NCBI GenBank assembly: GCA_918026815.1
Contig: CAKJVC010000148.1
Coordinates: 558,001 to 622,000, forward strand
Origin: Chalara sp. BL73
Taxonomy: Eukaryota > Ascomycota > Leotiomycetes > Helotiales
Direction: 5' to 3'
Length of the DNA stretch: 64,000 nucleotides
Shown piece after piece: positions 34,627 to 47,259 of this stretch (position 1 is the first letter of the stretch; each line of letters starts with the position of its first letter). Made by a program: the position numbers and the translations under genes. The notes under the pieces were generated by a model that worked only from the letters and a program-made list of their open reading frames with translations, did not search any database and was not told the origin of the DNA.

Positions 34627-35173
34627 GATGTTCACATAGATTGATAGACAGCATTTAGCATAGCGAGGGAGAAACCCGATATGGTATAGCATATTCTCAC
34701 TAACCGTGCGAAATATTCGTCCTAAATCACTCTTTATGGTTGGGTGTAACCAAGCTCCATCTAAAATTGGCACATGCACAATCTGTCACAGTTTCAATCG
34801 TAAATTATAGACTACGTTCTACCTTTATGCACCTCTTATTAGCAGCTAATTATACCCCCGGTTCAGAAACCTTATAAAATTGATATGGACGAACTAGGTG
34901 ACCTTCCAGAGACTCGCTCTACACCAAGGGTAATATGAATGAGAGAACCAAAAGCAAAATGAAGCATATGGAGAATTTGAATTTGAATGACACTGGGAAA
35001 GTCTCGGCCTTGAAGAATCACAATTGTAAGACTAGTGTGTCACCTATGGATCTCAGCCATTGTATTATGTATCAGCCCGACCCTTCTTCATGTTAGATCT
35101 GGAAAAAATCTGTCCTTTGGGTTGCACTTACTTCACGCTGGTGCCATCGCGTTCTTAGACTCTTCTGACATCA
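34627..35173. other. Intergenic, nothing recognised
   Basis: Convergent 3' flanks of the F-box-like gene and the small coiled-coil gene; no feature supported. Confidence 0.5.
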
Positions 35174-35667
35174 CTACCTTCCTCCATGAGTGTTCCTGAG
35201 AAAGCGACAAACTTTGTTCATGAGAGCTTCTCTGGCTAGATTTCTGGCTCCCGCGTCCTCAATACCGGCCTCTAGATCATCAAAAACCTTACAAAGGTCG
35301 CCAATACATTTGCTTCTCTCCTTCAGACCCGGCATCTCCTTTGCCAGCTCTTCTTCTGCTGCCGAGAGTTCCTCCTGGGCTTTTTCTAACTCCACGAGCC
35401 GCTTACCTGCCGAAGCAATTGCTCATCGATCGTATTATCCTTCGCCTTAATTGGCATTTCAAATTAATAATGCCGCAAAAGAAGCTCACTGGCACGTGCT
35501 TCACGGTAGCGGGCTCCGCCTTCTCTTCCGTCTGTGCACTATAAATTGGAATTCTGAAGCTGAAAGTAGATGTAGGAAAAGTGGCTCTTCTCCTCCTCCT
35601 CCTCTTTCTTACCCTTTCCATTCATTGTGAAATCTGAGATCTCGACATCAGCCATCGGGCTTGACAT
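35174..35667 (-). CDS. Small coiled-coil protein, two exons, unknown function
   Basis: Exons 35667-35613 and 35406-35174 give 95 aa. The 206-nt intron starts GTAAGA and ends CGGCAG, joining MADVEISDFTMNGK to GKRLVELEKAQEELSAAE with the frame kept. The C-terminal 75 residues are predicted helical and heptad-like (ELEKAQEELSAAEEELAKEM), then CIGDLCKVFDDLEAGIED and ARNLAREALMNKVCRFLRN. The intron is long for this window and contains other protein-like short segments, so an extra exon or an isoform is possible. No family is recognised. The protein is short, soluble and without a signal peptide. Confidence 0.5.
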
Positions 35668-35752
35668 TTTCGTGTTGTTATTCTGTTGATAGTTGAGAAC
35701 AAAGATGAGTTGAAAGCAAAGATTTAATGGTGTTCTTGACTCCCACAGTCTT

Positions 35753-36460
35753 GTGGTGGTGCCTTCCATAATAGGTAGCAAGCCTCAGCCTCTCCTCTCA
35801 CCTTTGTCTCCGTCTACCTCTGTAACAGCCAAGAGGGCCTCTTTCGATCAACCTATTTCAGAGAAGCAAACTCTAGCAACAATCTCAAATTTCTACACGC
35901 ACATCATGGCCAGCGGCATCTATCTGGCTCGTAACCTGAGCAACTTGGTTTCAGTATTATCCATCATCATAGACTAGGTCTCTAACCTAATCGACCAGCT
36001 CGATTCATTCTTGTTGTTTCCCACAAAGACTAAGTTCAACATGGAACTCACCATGACATATGGCAGGCCTATCGAAATCGATGATTTGGCAGTTTTACCT
36101 GTTGTAGAGGTCATACAGTCGTTGGCCCCCGGCATATCCAAGACACAATTCTACATAGTTCTCGACGGTCTCATAGTATCAAAGCTCCATCCATGGGTGA
36201 TGCTTGTCAATAGCAGCCGCAAATCCGTTACGGGAACGAGGATTAAGTTAGATGGTATTCCTAGTCGAATTCGGCATGTCTCATATTGAGGGCTCATCCA
36301 ACACCCGAGGAGATTTGCGTGAAAGGTTTGCTCAGGCAAACAATCTCGGTCTAGAAACACTAAACGCTTTTACCGATGCTGCCAAGTTGCTTGGAGAGGC
36401 GAAGAATACAGCCTCTCAGGCAACTCATCAGGTTGGAGCTTACGGTGAGTGGCCGTGATC
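35753..36460 (+). other. Possible exons or remnant of an unrecognised gene
   Basis: Three consecutive protein-like stretches occur: MASGIYLARNLSNLVSVLSI with a stop at 35975; then MELTMTYGRPIEIDDLAVL in the same frame; then from 36276 MSHIEGSSNTRGDLRERFAQ with a helical continuation that meets a GTGAGT donor near 36448. No single splice model joins them convincingly. This may be a decayed or multi-exon gene; I assign no function. Confidence 0.2.
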
Positions 36461-38190
36461 CTACCTTCGTCTTCTACCTTGCGTTTCCTGGTTGCCCTTT
36501 TTTTGCCTGCATTTTTTATGCATGATTAGTCTACGGTATGGTATTCATGTGCACACACAGAGTTGCCGCTTGCTCTATGTATCTGCCAAAGCCTTTGATC
36601 AAGTTTGTGCATGATTACAAATTAATATGGCTCCGCTGCTGTTCCATATATTGCAATGTGGTAGCAATCTGTCCTGGGCAGTTTAAATAGTTGGACTGCA
36701 TATGCCTTAATAGTTTCTGGATCTATTGGAGCAATATTTGGGAAACTCCCTATCCTGATAGGACTATCTAGTCCTTTGAGAGGACCCTCATTTGTCGCAC
36801 AAGGCGATCTCGGTGCTCAAGGAGACTTTTAGTACTTAGGCTGAGTTCAATATAACAGATCACTTACTGATTGGTGGCGAGAGGCTGAGACTGCGTCTGA
36901 CTCATGGTTGGCTGAGTGGCCCTAAATTGGGAGAGCGGATGGTTTATTGTGTTGACTTAGATCCGTTGGATATGGCTACAGAGCTGTTAGTGACTGGGAG
37001 GTACAATTTCGCCTCTGGATGGATTGGCGAATGTTTGATGTATCTTGCGGGGAACAAAGCTAACAAGCCAGAAGTGAGATTATGATGTTTGGTTAGAGCC
37101 CAGATCGTAGATTTGTGCCAGCGCTTCTGAAATTTGCAGGTGCAAATTTGGGGTAGGAGTGATTGATGAGAGTTGGCAGCGTATGGGTCTAGTGGAGTGG
37201 ATGCTGAAAACTTCTTTTCCGATGAAAATTTGAAAGTTCCTCAGGTTTAGTATGGCATTTTATGCGGGAATGTACTCCGTGATTCAGCACGTGTAGATAC
37301 CTGATTGATGTTTATTTACGACCGAAGAGATATGTGCACTTAGTAGATGTTATAAGTTCAAGAAGAATAATAGTTTATCCGATGTGCCGAACAAGATTCC
37401 GATATGGGATATTCTAATTTAGGATGCCACACGCTTGATAATTTATTATCGCACCTTGATTATTGAGTGTTAGCTGGACGCGGCCTCCAGATGCCCAGAA
37501 AGTAGAAAGCACTTTATTGAAGGTTGTAGGCTCGAAATTGAGTTTGCAATGATGCCTGAGTGTTCACTTAACTCAGTAGTGTTTTTGTTGTTGATTCGGA
37601 ACCGGCCCCTATTTTTAGCGAGCCTACACGTGATTCGAGACTTGTCAAGCCTCTTTAGATCCACCAGAGATTTTGTCAATCATCTCTATTATTTATCACG
37701 GAGCAGCTCGCACGTACCGTGAAGGCTTCTTATTCGGTTCATGAGAGCCAGAGCAACGTGTGCGGCACTTGCGTGTATTCCTACTGGTAGAACTAGAGAT
37801 CAAGCCAGGCGGGCTCTTATAGCCTAGGAAAGCGGTCGCATGCTCATGAGCACGTGTGGACCCGCTTCTCCATGACAATATTGCAGTCGGATATTAAGGA
37901 GATCATCGCATTCTATCTTCGGCATCGCATACTAAAAACAGTTGATATACGCCTTACGCTGATTGGCGGTGGTGAGTTTGTGGGCCTCGGATGGTTGGAT
38001 AACCATCCGCGTTACCCGTCCCGAGATCAGGCTACAGTATGCTTCATCTATATGGCTCTCAGCTCATATACCAGAAATATACTTAAAGATAAGCAAAACG
38101 CGATTTCGTCTATGATATATTATCCAATTCCACGCATTAATATCAACATATATTAGAAACACGTTCAAAAAGGAGACTTAAAACGTCACC
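36461..38190. other. AT-rich gene-free stretch
   Basis: About 1.7 kb without a supported gene, with many short AT-rich runs and stop codons in all frames. No terminal inverted repeats or transposase-like sequence was noticed. Confidence 0.45.
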
Positions 38191-39240
38191 ATGGCAGCTC
38201 CCATCAAAGACCCACAACAACTCCTAGCCGATTGTGATAAGTGAGTTAATATGTCAATTTGAGAGATTAATTGATCTCCCTTAACTCCTGATAGCTTTCC
38301 ATTGCCAAATACGCCCGAGCATGAAACTCTATTCAAAGATATCTGGTCCTTTGTCTATCATGACGGCTCCCTACTCTACACACTAGGCTACCTCACACCA
38401 CCCGTTCTACACGCGCTGCAATCCCTCCCTACCGACATCTCTACCCACATCACGATAAACCCATCCCAGCGAAGCATCTCCCTGACCGCCAACACGCCCG
38501 GCACACGCACTGCATCTCTCGCCGTAATAACCACCTACTGGCGCACCTCAAAAACCTTCCCCATCCTGGATAAATGGCGCAACGAAGAAACTGCCATTTT
38601 CGCCCCCCAACGCACCCTCTACGCAACTATCGAACGGGCCGCCACGCCATTGTTCGGTTTCGTCGCCTATTACGTCTACCTGATCGCCTACAACGGCTCC
38701 GGCCCGTCCACGAAGATATGGATCCAGCGTAGGGCGCCGAACAAGGCATCGTACGGCGGACTTCTAGACACCACGGTCGCGGGCGCGATACAGGCGGGGC
38801 AGGCACCACGGGAAAGCATCGTGCGCGAAGCGCTGGAAGAAGCCTCTCTCGCTCCGGAGATCGTGTCACGCGCTACTCAAATCCTGACGTCTGTCCCTGC
38901 GGGTGACGGCGATGGAAGGGAGGAAACGACGGACCGCTTGCTAAACTTGAACATCGTCGCGTCGTCAGGGGTGGATGGCGAGAAGGTGTATTACCGGCCC
39001 GGCTGCGGGTTCGGGTTCGAGCTGGAGCTGAGGGGCGGAGAGGTCCCGGCGCCGAGCGACGGGGAGGTGAGTGAGTTTTATGAGGTGGGGGTGCGGGAGC
39101 TGAAGGAGAGGCTGGGAAGGGGCGAATTTATGCCGCATGCGGCGAAGACTTTGATCGAGTGGTTGGTCGGGAGGGGGTTGGTTGTGCTTGAGAAAAGCGG
39201 GTATCGGAGGAGAAGTGCTTTGGAGTTTCCGTTGATGTAG
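38191..39240 (+). CDS. Nudix hydrolase, DUF4743/thiamine pyrophosphokinase-related
   Basis: Exons 38191-38240 and 38295-39240 give 331 aa. The 54-nt intron has a GTGAGT donor and a GATAG acceptor. The start has a strong context (CACCATGGC). An N-terminal DUF4743-like domain (about 1-130) precedes the Nudix domain. The Nudix box is visible as AGAIQAGQAPRESIVREALEE, with REALEE kept but Gln in place of the first Glu of GX5E. Upstream KIWIQRRAPNKASYGGLLD is typical of the group. Family members related to yeast YJR142W hydrolyse oxidised or damaged thiamine pyrophosphate derivatives; activity here is inferred. The gene is locally G+C-rich in its 3' half. No targeting signal is evident. Confidence 0.85.
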
Positions 39241-40508
39241 GCATTTTTGGATGCATATTGTTGTTGGGAAAGCATGCTTTGAGATTTTTGGGGGATCTGG
39301 ATCCAAGGCGCGACTGCACTCATAGTGAAAAGATGGGTGGTGGATAGGCCTGCGGCGTTTTGGCACCTGCGAGGTGCTCTGATGATGGCCAAATACGTAC
39401 AATAATTGTTAGCCGCTCGCGCATCCGCTTTGCCGCCCATGGTCATGCAGTGTTACCCAACCAAGTTCTGGTTGATCCTGGTTATGATTCTGATTCTTTT
39501 AAATACATTCTCATCAGTAAATACAATATGATGGGAGAGAACGATATTGATATTACTCCAAGCTTCCTGTCCTGACATATTTCTAAAAACCATCATTTTC
39601 CAACATACAACAATTAATTATTTCAAATATGATGACAATACTCCATCCCAACTCATATTGATACGTGGATCCTTCCTATTCCCACACACACGATTTCTCA
39701 GCATCCTCAGTCCCTCTTAACTCATTCGCTAATCGCCGTCAGCAATCATTCTTAGCGCATTTTTGGAATCACTCACCATATAATGCGAACCTCCCCTCAC
39801 ATCATCTCAAATGCCCCTTCAATACCTTTAAGTCCTCCTTCCATTCCCTCTCTTACCGATTACCATACCTAACATGAATCAGCCCTGTCTCGCCCACCAG
39901 CGTATGGGACCAAAAGCTCGGCTTGTCATATTCCAAAGGTTTTCCAATGACTATGAGATGAGTTGCAGAGGTGGCAATATGCGCGGTTGATTGAAGGGCT
40001 AAGATGGCTTTGCCCTTGGGATCGGAGACGCAGCTCGTGTAAAGTTCGTACTGGTGCAAGAGGAAAACTGCGCTACGGTATGTTAGTTCGGGTGGTTGTA
40101 GTGACCGCGAGGAGATATGAGGGAAATGGAAAGGAGGAAAATACGCGGTACGTATAGCAAACGCTCCGCAATAGCGGCCTTCAGCTTGTACTGGTGGCGG
40201 AATAATTGTAAATGTGAAGGACTAAATATCCATATCAGTGCGATATCATATTAGATGCAAGTTCAAGTCGTCAGCCATAACTACGAAAGAGAAGGAAGGC
40301 GAAATAAAGAATAGTACACACCTGCAGGGCCGCATCCAGCCTTGCAACAGCGGATGCCCTAGCTTCCGAATTAGAGTCTAGGTTCTGGATATGCTCTATT
40401 CGAGACTATAAAGATAGGTCGCCTGTAATAAACTTACAAAATTTCCCGTCCTAGTGAATTTCCGTTCCGTGAGATCAGCACCCTCGTTCAATAGCATGGA
40501 CGGCACGA
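39241..40508. other. Intergenic, nothing recognised
   Basis: AT-rich in its first half; no coding sequence supported. It lies 3' of both the Nudix gene and the broken regulator. Confidence 0.45.
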
Positions 40509-41555
40509 TTAAATCTGGGACACAGGAACGTCACAGCCCGCATCATCGGTGAAGATCATATCCTCCAAAGCCGGCGGATCCGAGGCGAAAATTAGCTTTA
40601 TGGCAGGGAAATTGAAGCTGATGACACTGCAGATCAAGTTAGACCTTTAACTGTAGTCTAAGCAAGGTAATCGACCTACCGTTCCTGCGTAACAACAGCC
40701 CACCAAATCGCTCTCCCGACTGCCCACTCACGCTTCGAAATACTTTCATTGGCACTCTAGACCCTCATGCAACGGTTCAAGTCCAAAAGCATCCCCATCC
40801 TGGCTGCATTCCCAATAGTCAACCACGCATCATCCTTCAAACCCTGAGAGTGCTGCCAACCAGCCACTAAAACAGCGGCTTGCACCGATTCGATATTTTT
40901 GTGTTTAGCCTGTTGAAAAGAGAGAATTCTTTTGATCATAGAATAGAAAATGTCTCCATCTTTTTCAGCTCACGGGACTCGGCTAAGAGATGCGTGAGAA
41001 GGAAGATAGAGAGTAGGAGAATCGCGAAATGGGAATCCGTGAGATAGACTGCATCTTGGATCTGTTGACAAAATGTGGCTTGATGGAGAACCGGGACATC
41101 AATGCGGTAAAGCCTGAAGTAGGCGTCTATAGCTATGGCCACGGAGGTGTGTTTTAAGAGAGGGTGCTGATATTATATGTCAGGTTCGTGGTTTTGTCAC
41201 AGCCAACGGGACAGAAAACTTACTGAAGCGCCTGAGTTGAGATCTGTCTCTCAATGTCGAGCAGGTGAGTATTCATTGGGAATAAGGATGTCTTCAGCTC
41301 TATTCCTATGAACCCAGGAATCACGCTATCAATTGGAGGAAGGGCATTCGCTTTGGCAGCCACGACTTGATCGTGCGTCATATATGAACACTTCACAGAC
41401 AGCCTGCACAATCCAATTTAGTAATCACGTCGGGCCGTACCGGCATATGCGGAGCCTACCGGTTACACCGTGAACAAGAGGGTAATTCCTTATTGCAGCC
41501 CCTTTTTTCGACGATTGCATGGCTCACACACCGATGGCGCTGATCGCGACGCCAT
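40509..41555 (-). pseudogene. Broken Zn2Cys6 transcription factor gene
   Basis: From the ATG at 41555 (ACCATGG-like context) the minus strand encodes MASRSAPSVCEPCNRRKK, the start of a Zn2Cys6 binuclear cluster. The frame then breaks in an A6/G run (T6 on the plus strand at about 41494-41499). One base fewer would continue GCNKELPSCSRCNR, completing the C-x2-C-x6-C-x5-C-x2-C spacing. An intron (GTAGGC to GTGCAG) then leads to KCSYMTHDQVV. The middle homology region follows with HLLDIERQISTQ, IAIDAYFRLYRIDVPVLH, VLVAGWQHSQGLKDDAW and LTIGNAARMGMLLDLNRC. It is stopped by a TAG just after CMRV, while WAVGRAIWWAVVTQER continues in frame and an exon with FASDPPALEDMIF ends at 40509. There are at least two lesions, and the usual C-terminal part is missing. 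Confidence 0.62.
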
Positions 41556-41988
41556 GGCCCTTTCCAACCGTAACCTGTCGGAGGGTTATTTGATCAGGGA
41601 TATAAGTTCAGCATTGCGGGAATATCGTCGCTGGCAATGTACGTAAAACCAAGCTAAGCTTCCCAAAGCCCATGTCCATGGGGTTGCCACGTAATTTATC
41701 TAGTGTCATTGCGATCAAGCTGATATTTTAATATTATTATAGAAATAGCAGGTGTCATTTTAGATCTTGAAGACTGATGTTGCTTCATGGTGCTTAGAAG
41801 CAATATCCTGTGATAGCTAGCACTTGTGGGGCATGATATTATATATCACGACTTGCCATTCCCTGTTTTCCATCAATTGGAGGTGTTGGGTGAAATACAC
41901 TGAACGTCCTTTTTACTTTCTACTCTATTTGTTCGTCATGTCTTGAACTCATGTCACCTTATCCATAATCATCATTTCATCTTCTTTA
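41556..41988. other. Intergenic, nothing recognised
   Basis: Upstream flank of the broken regulator and 3' flank of DNA ligase IV; no feature supported. Confidence 0.5.
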
Positions 41989-44900
41989 TCAATTCCCAAG
42001 GGCATAGCTCTCCTCATCGAGTAATGTCTTTTCGTTCCAACTGTCCCGTAACCATCTCCAATCCACTATTCTAGGCAGTTTTGTCCTCCTTGCTTCCAAG
42101 ACCTTTGCCCTCAATTGCTTCACACTTAATAAATTGCCATCAAGTGCGATGACGTGCGTGAGGTTCGGATCATTCTCATCTAGTGCGGTTGTACCATTGC
42201 CAAAGCGAAATCGATTATATGCAATGGTACGCTCACCCTGCGCTTCACGAGAGTGAGAATCTTCGCCAGGCGCAAACCATGCAACACAGCCCCGGAATAA
42301 TGAGCCACCCATTTCACCAATTCCCGATCCATGTTCTTCCAGCTGGTTGATAAACTGATTTGATGAGAATTTGGTATCCTTTATCAAAGCCATATTATCA
42401 AAAATCTTCTTGAGCTCATCAACCGTGACGTCTCTGGCGTAGCTATCTCCATACATATCAACGTTCCCTTCGATACTCTCTATGTCGTCTGGAGTGGTGT
42501 GAAACATATGCTGGGGTTCGAATGGTATGATTAGTCTTTCCCTCCCTGGACCATCATTCTCGGCTTGCCTGATAGCATCCAGCACCCACGACGGCCTCAC
42601 AAGATTCGTCTGGCCGCCTTTGATCAGGCTCGCAACTTTCACTACCCTTTTATCGCCAACGCATATAGTATTTTCCTTCGCTAGAGAATTCTGGACTATA
42701 CTACCGCCATTACTTTTGATTATCTGCTCTATCTCTGCTTTAGACTTCTTAGGCTGTAGCATTTCGCTGAGGATGCAAAAGTAAAGCCCTTCAAATATTT
42801 TCGTGGCCGGACCTGCGTATGGAGTTTTGATTTTGCTGTCATTGCCAGCAATCACAAGCTGCTTTTTAAGTCGCTTGCTGATAGTTTTCCTTTTGCTATC
42901 AACTGTCATATTCTCATTATGCTCAGTCTCGGCTCTTTCTTTTAGATCTCGGAACTCTTCCACAGAAAGAGCACTCGCCCAGTCCTTGTCCATGCGGAGC
43001 CTCTTGAATCGTGGAAATCTCAATGTGAATCTTGTCCTGAATTGGTCTGATGGAACGACCTGGGCAGCTTTGACCTCCACAACAAACGATTCGCTAGGCC
43101 TAATCCACCGGTCTGGCTTCTCACCTAGACCATTGGGTCCGCCAAGCTCGATATACTGCTTTGGAGGATTTCTAGTATCCCAATCGACCCATTTTCCATC
43201 GGTGTGATGTGCAATTTGAGCATAGTCCTCGCGTCTGAACCCTCCACCGACTTTGAAAAAGGAGTGAAATTTTTCAGGAGTGTGACCTGACTGGGGTTAG
43301 TATTTGGTCAGTGCTTGCAACTTTTTCTCTTACCTCTAACACTCTGATCAGCTCGCAGACCGCAGAGGAAGGAAGACATCCCACCGCCTCTACTCCCTGA
43401 ACCGTAAAATGCACCAATCACAACACAGTCTAGATTCTCGCCAAATTCATTCATATATTCAGGCTTGACTTTCATCCACTGATCGTTGCGTTCATTTAGT
43501 CGATATGGGGAAAATGGGTTTTTGAGCACCAATCCTTCCGCGCCTTTCTCAATCACATCTTCTAACGCAGGCTTGATATCGTCTGCAGTTTTCTTTTCTG
43601 TATAAGGATGAATCTCGATCCGACGATGAACATTGGTCATGACCCTTTCTAGTGCTTTGCGTCGTTCTCGGAGCATATATTTCGTAAGATCAGTATCATT
43701 GATAAAGAGACAGTCGAATACTCGAAACAACGGGCGACCGCCTTCCTTGAATGAGTTCTTGAGTTGCTCATTTGCAGCAGTCTTGAGCGTTCCAAAATCC
43801 GTCATAGTATCTCGGCCACTTTCTGGATTGTAGTCCCATTCAATCATTTCACCATCCAAAATAATGTTTCTCAGATCAGGGGAGAAAGCATCCTTGATAT
43901 GAACAGTGAGAGCCGAGCTTCCATGATCCTGGAAACCTTTACCATAAAGGTAAGTGTAGTCTTTACCTTTACGAGAATAGAATGCAAAACGAAATCCACC
44001 TGGCGTATCTTCGTCTTCTATCATGTGCATTTGCATTCGCTCTCCATCGAGCTTCTCCTCGATCCAGAACTCAGGATGATCTGGTGACATTCCCATCTTT
44101 TCTACCATTTTATTGAAACTGCTGGATTGGAATTGAGCTAGCTGAGGCTTGAAGCAGGACATAAGCTCAATGCCCCCAGCTTCATCATCGTCTAGGCTGA
44201 GTGAAGGATCCGTCAGCTCCCAGCAAACCCGCCGAAGGCTGGAGGAAACATTGAACACGGCTTCCGCGTTCTTATGCCAGGACTGTGCAACAAATTCAGT
44301 AGATATTCAATCGCGACAATGATCGCACTTACGCTGAAGAAAGTCTTCTCAGTCGCGCCAACCTTCATTTGCTTCAGAATAATACGAATTAGCCACTTCA
44401 GTTCGACTGAATTCATGTTCGCATAGAACTCTTCGAATATCGGTAATTGCTCGCGTTCTCCCTGCGCTCCAGCAAGCTTATCAAGAAGATGATTGACCTT
44501 TGCGATCCTTATATTGCCAGGTTCTGTTCTCTCGTTTCGTTTCAATAAGACATCGTAACATCGGCCGGCAAAGTCACCAGCGCTAGAATTACGATTTCCA
44601 CCCGAAACAAATTTCCATTGTGACATATGTAGACCATCTTCAGACTTCGGGTCTATCCTCAGTAATTTTATGAGAAGCCTGGCAATTACTGCTTCCTTAA
44701 GACCGTAAACAGGACGGTCTCGATCTTTGTCTGGCATGATAAGTCGAAAAGCTGGGTATATATCATTGCCCACCTCGCTCCGCCATCGCAATACAAAGCG
44801 ATCGATGATCTGCCGACGTTGCTCGTGAGGAGAAATCTTTGACTTGGTTCGTGCTGCTTTTGGATTCTTGGTGTTCTGACTAAGGGGGTCAAACAGGGAT

Positions 44901-45099
44901 AGGTAGAGCTCAGAAAAGAAAAACGTCTGCGAATGATTATGCGGACGGTTGGGATATCTCATTAGTTAGTAAGACATCAAAAGGGTCGGTTAGGCTCGTA
45001 CTTCTCGTCCAGCTCTTCTCTACTCAACGGTCCATGGCCATACTGCAAGTCATCTTCCTCGCGTGCCCTTGCACTTGGTAGTCTCTGACTTGCAGCCAT
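41989..45099 (-). CDS. LIG4: DNA ligase IV (non-homologous end joining)
   Basis: Four exons (45099-45002, 44957-44333, 44282-43334, 43286-41989) encode 989 aa. DNA ligase IV seals double-strand breaks in non-homologous end joining with XRCC4/Lif1 in the nucleus. The ATG at 45099 starts MAASQRLPSARAREEDD; joining over a 44-nt intron gives DEKYPNRPHNHS, the conserved N-terminus. The N-terminal ligase domain is followed by the adenylation motif EEKLDGER with the active-site lysine near residue 318. Other ligase motifs follow (ILDGEMIEWD, EGLVLKNP, WMKVKPEY), then the OB-fold region (FRTRFTLRFPRFKRLRMDKD). Two BRCT domains occupy about 660-760 and 870-985 (second ending RIVDWRWLRDSW). All introns are 44-50 nt with clear branch points. 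Length matches the family. Confidence 0.95.
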
Positions 45100-45518
45100 C
45101 TTGTTTATTATGATACAAAATTTTAAAGGCCATCCACTATATATTTAGGTATACTTTAACTTGATGAATGAGTGCTAACGTTGGTTTAAGATTCGACGCG
45201 CTGCGGGGAAGTGACCCAGGCAGAAGCGCGTATTGGAATATCGCGGTATCACGTGATACCCAACTCTCTGTCACGATCAATAATAAATATCTATAGCGGT
45301 TAAAGGGACTGTAGAGAGTGGGAACTCGTCAATTAATGGTCTTTTATTCGTCCTGGAAAATTTTGTATATACATCGAAATCATAGCCTTTTTTCTTAAAT
45401 AAATACTAATGGGTGAATTATTCCGGATTCAAGGCATTTAGTCTCATAGATAAATATCAACGCCTGCTAAATAATCAGATATACATTACAGCCCCAATCT
45501 TGCCTCATAGGCAAGTCC
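45100..45518. other. Intergenic between LIG4 and the sulfatase
   Basis: AT-rich spacer containing the LIG4 promoter and the sulfatase 3' flank. No further feature seen. Confidence 0.5.
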
Positions 45519-47259
45519 TCACTGACAAAATGCGCCTGCTTGATCTGTTACCACACCTCCCATGCGTGCAGCATACATATCTCGTCCCTTGGCATCGACA
45601 GGAGGGAATCGTGCCTTAAGCTCAAGGTCATCCAAGGGGATATGTGAGCGAATATACATCTCGCGGCCGTCATAACCAGGGTTGTGATCCCAACTAGTAA
45701 ACTTTCCAACACGCAACGCGCTCCAAACCAAACGTCTTTGTCGCTGAGAGACGAGAACTGAATTGGCGATTGACTTCATGTCCCACATAGCTTCAGCCTC
45801 GGCTAAGAAATCATGGAGTACTACTTCTACTTCGGGCGTTCTCAAAGAATTCTTGGGCTGAAGCTGGGCAAGGTTTATCAATTCCTTTGGGTCATTTGCG
45901 AGGTTGTATAATTGTGGCGGATCCACAGGGCACGTAATAAACTTCCAAGGACCACGACGGATCATGCACATCGGAGCAATGGTGCCTTCTCCACAGTACT
46001 CTGCAAAGACTGTATCTGAGCCCCCAGGCAGGTTCTTCAGATGTGGAAGAAGAGAATTACCATCCATTGGAAGATCTGGCCACAACTTTGTGCCAACCAG
46101 ATCGACAAGGGTAGGCAATATATCAAGCGTCGAAACATTAGATGAAACTCGATGCGGAGTGAAAGTTGCAGGATGGTGAATAAGAAGTGGCACTCGCACA
46201 GAAGCTTCAAAATAAGACATCTTATACCAAAGCCCGCGTTCACCGAGCATATCTCCATGATCTCCGCTGAATACAATTATAGTATCTTCATCTAAACGAC
46301 AGTCTTTGAGAGTCTGCAGGAGCTTACCGATGCAGTCATCCACATATGAGACGGCTCCATAGTAAGCTCTGCGTGCTCGCTTGATCTGCTCAGACGTGAA
46401 CTTCTTGTCCCACAAGTCACAGACCTTCAGCAGACGCTTTGAATGAGAATCTTGCTCTTCTTGTAAAATTTGTACATCTGGAAGAGATATATCCACATCC
46501 TCGTACATGTCCCAGTATTTCTTCTCGATTGTATATGGATCGTGTGGGTGGGTTAGAGAAACGGTCATACAGAATGGTCGAGCAGTAGGGCCCTTTCGGA
46601 CATAGTCATAAAGGAACTGGTTGCTCCTTTTTCTGTTAGCTTTGACTAAGTGGTCGAGCCTCAAAGTCATACCTGTACATAACCTCCTCATCGTAGTCTA
46701 ATTGGTTACTTCTCACACAGGGACCAGCTTGCTCAATGGAGCTGGCATTGTGATACCATTCCAGTCTTGTGTCTGGCTCTTCCCAATTGACAGCCCAACC
46801 ATAGTCCCCGGGATAGATGTCGCTCGTCAGTCGACTCTCATATCCATGCAATTGCTCGCCAATAAAGTGCATCTTTCCTGCCAGTGTGGTCTCATACCCA
46901 GCAGCGCGTAGATAGTGTGCATATGTAGGGGTCGAAGGGTCGATAGAGCACGCATTATCATATGAACCAATTTTCGTTGGTAGCTGGCCAGTGACCATAG
47001 ACATTCTGGAAGGAGCGCATAGTGGTGAGGGGCAATACGCTGAGTCGAAGACGACGGCACCTGCGGCCAGAGCATCAAGATTAGGCGTCTTGATCTGGGA
47101 ATCGGGGTTATGGATTTTGAGCAGCGGAGCGGCTAATTGATCCGCCATGATATATAGGATGTTTGGCCGCTTGCCAGGCGGAAAGGCCGGCTTTGGGACT
47201 GACACTGCAGGTTTGATTGACCTGGGTGACAGAGGTACGGTGTTGAGGTCTGGTGCCAT
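45519..47259 (-). CDS. Choline sulfatase (type I sulfatase)
   Basis: Exons 47259-46673 and 46632-45519 give 566 aa; the intron is only 40 nt (GTATGA donor, CTAACAG end). Choline sulfatase hydrolyses choline-O-sulfate, a fungal sulfur store and osmolyte, to choline and sulfate. The formylglycine motif CAPSR with its cysteine at residue 81 is intact, as are the metal-binding PNILYIMADQ and FSGDHGDMLGERGLWYK. RLTSDIYPGDYGW and the C-terminal NPGYDGREMYIRSHIPLDDL are typical of the choline-sulfatase branch rather than arylsulfatases. No signal peptide is present, consistent with an intracellular enzyme. In other fungi such genes respond to sulfur limitation; I did not identify a regulator site. 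Confidence 0.9.
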
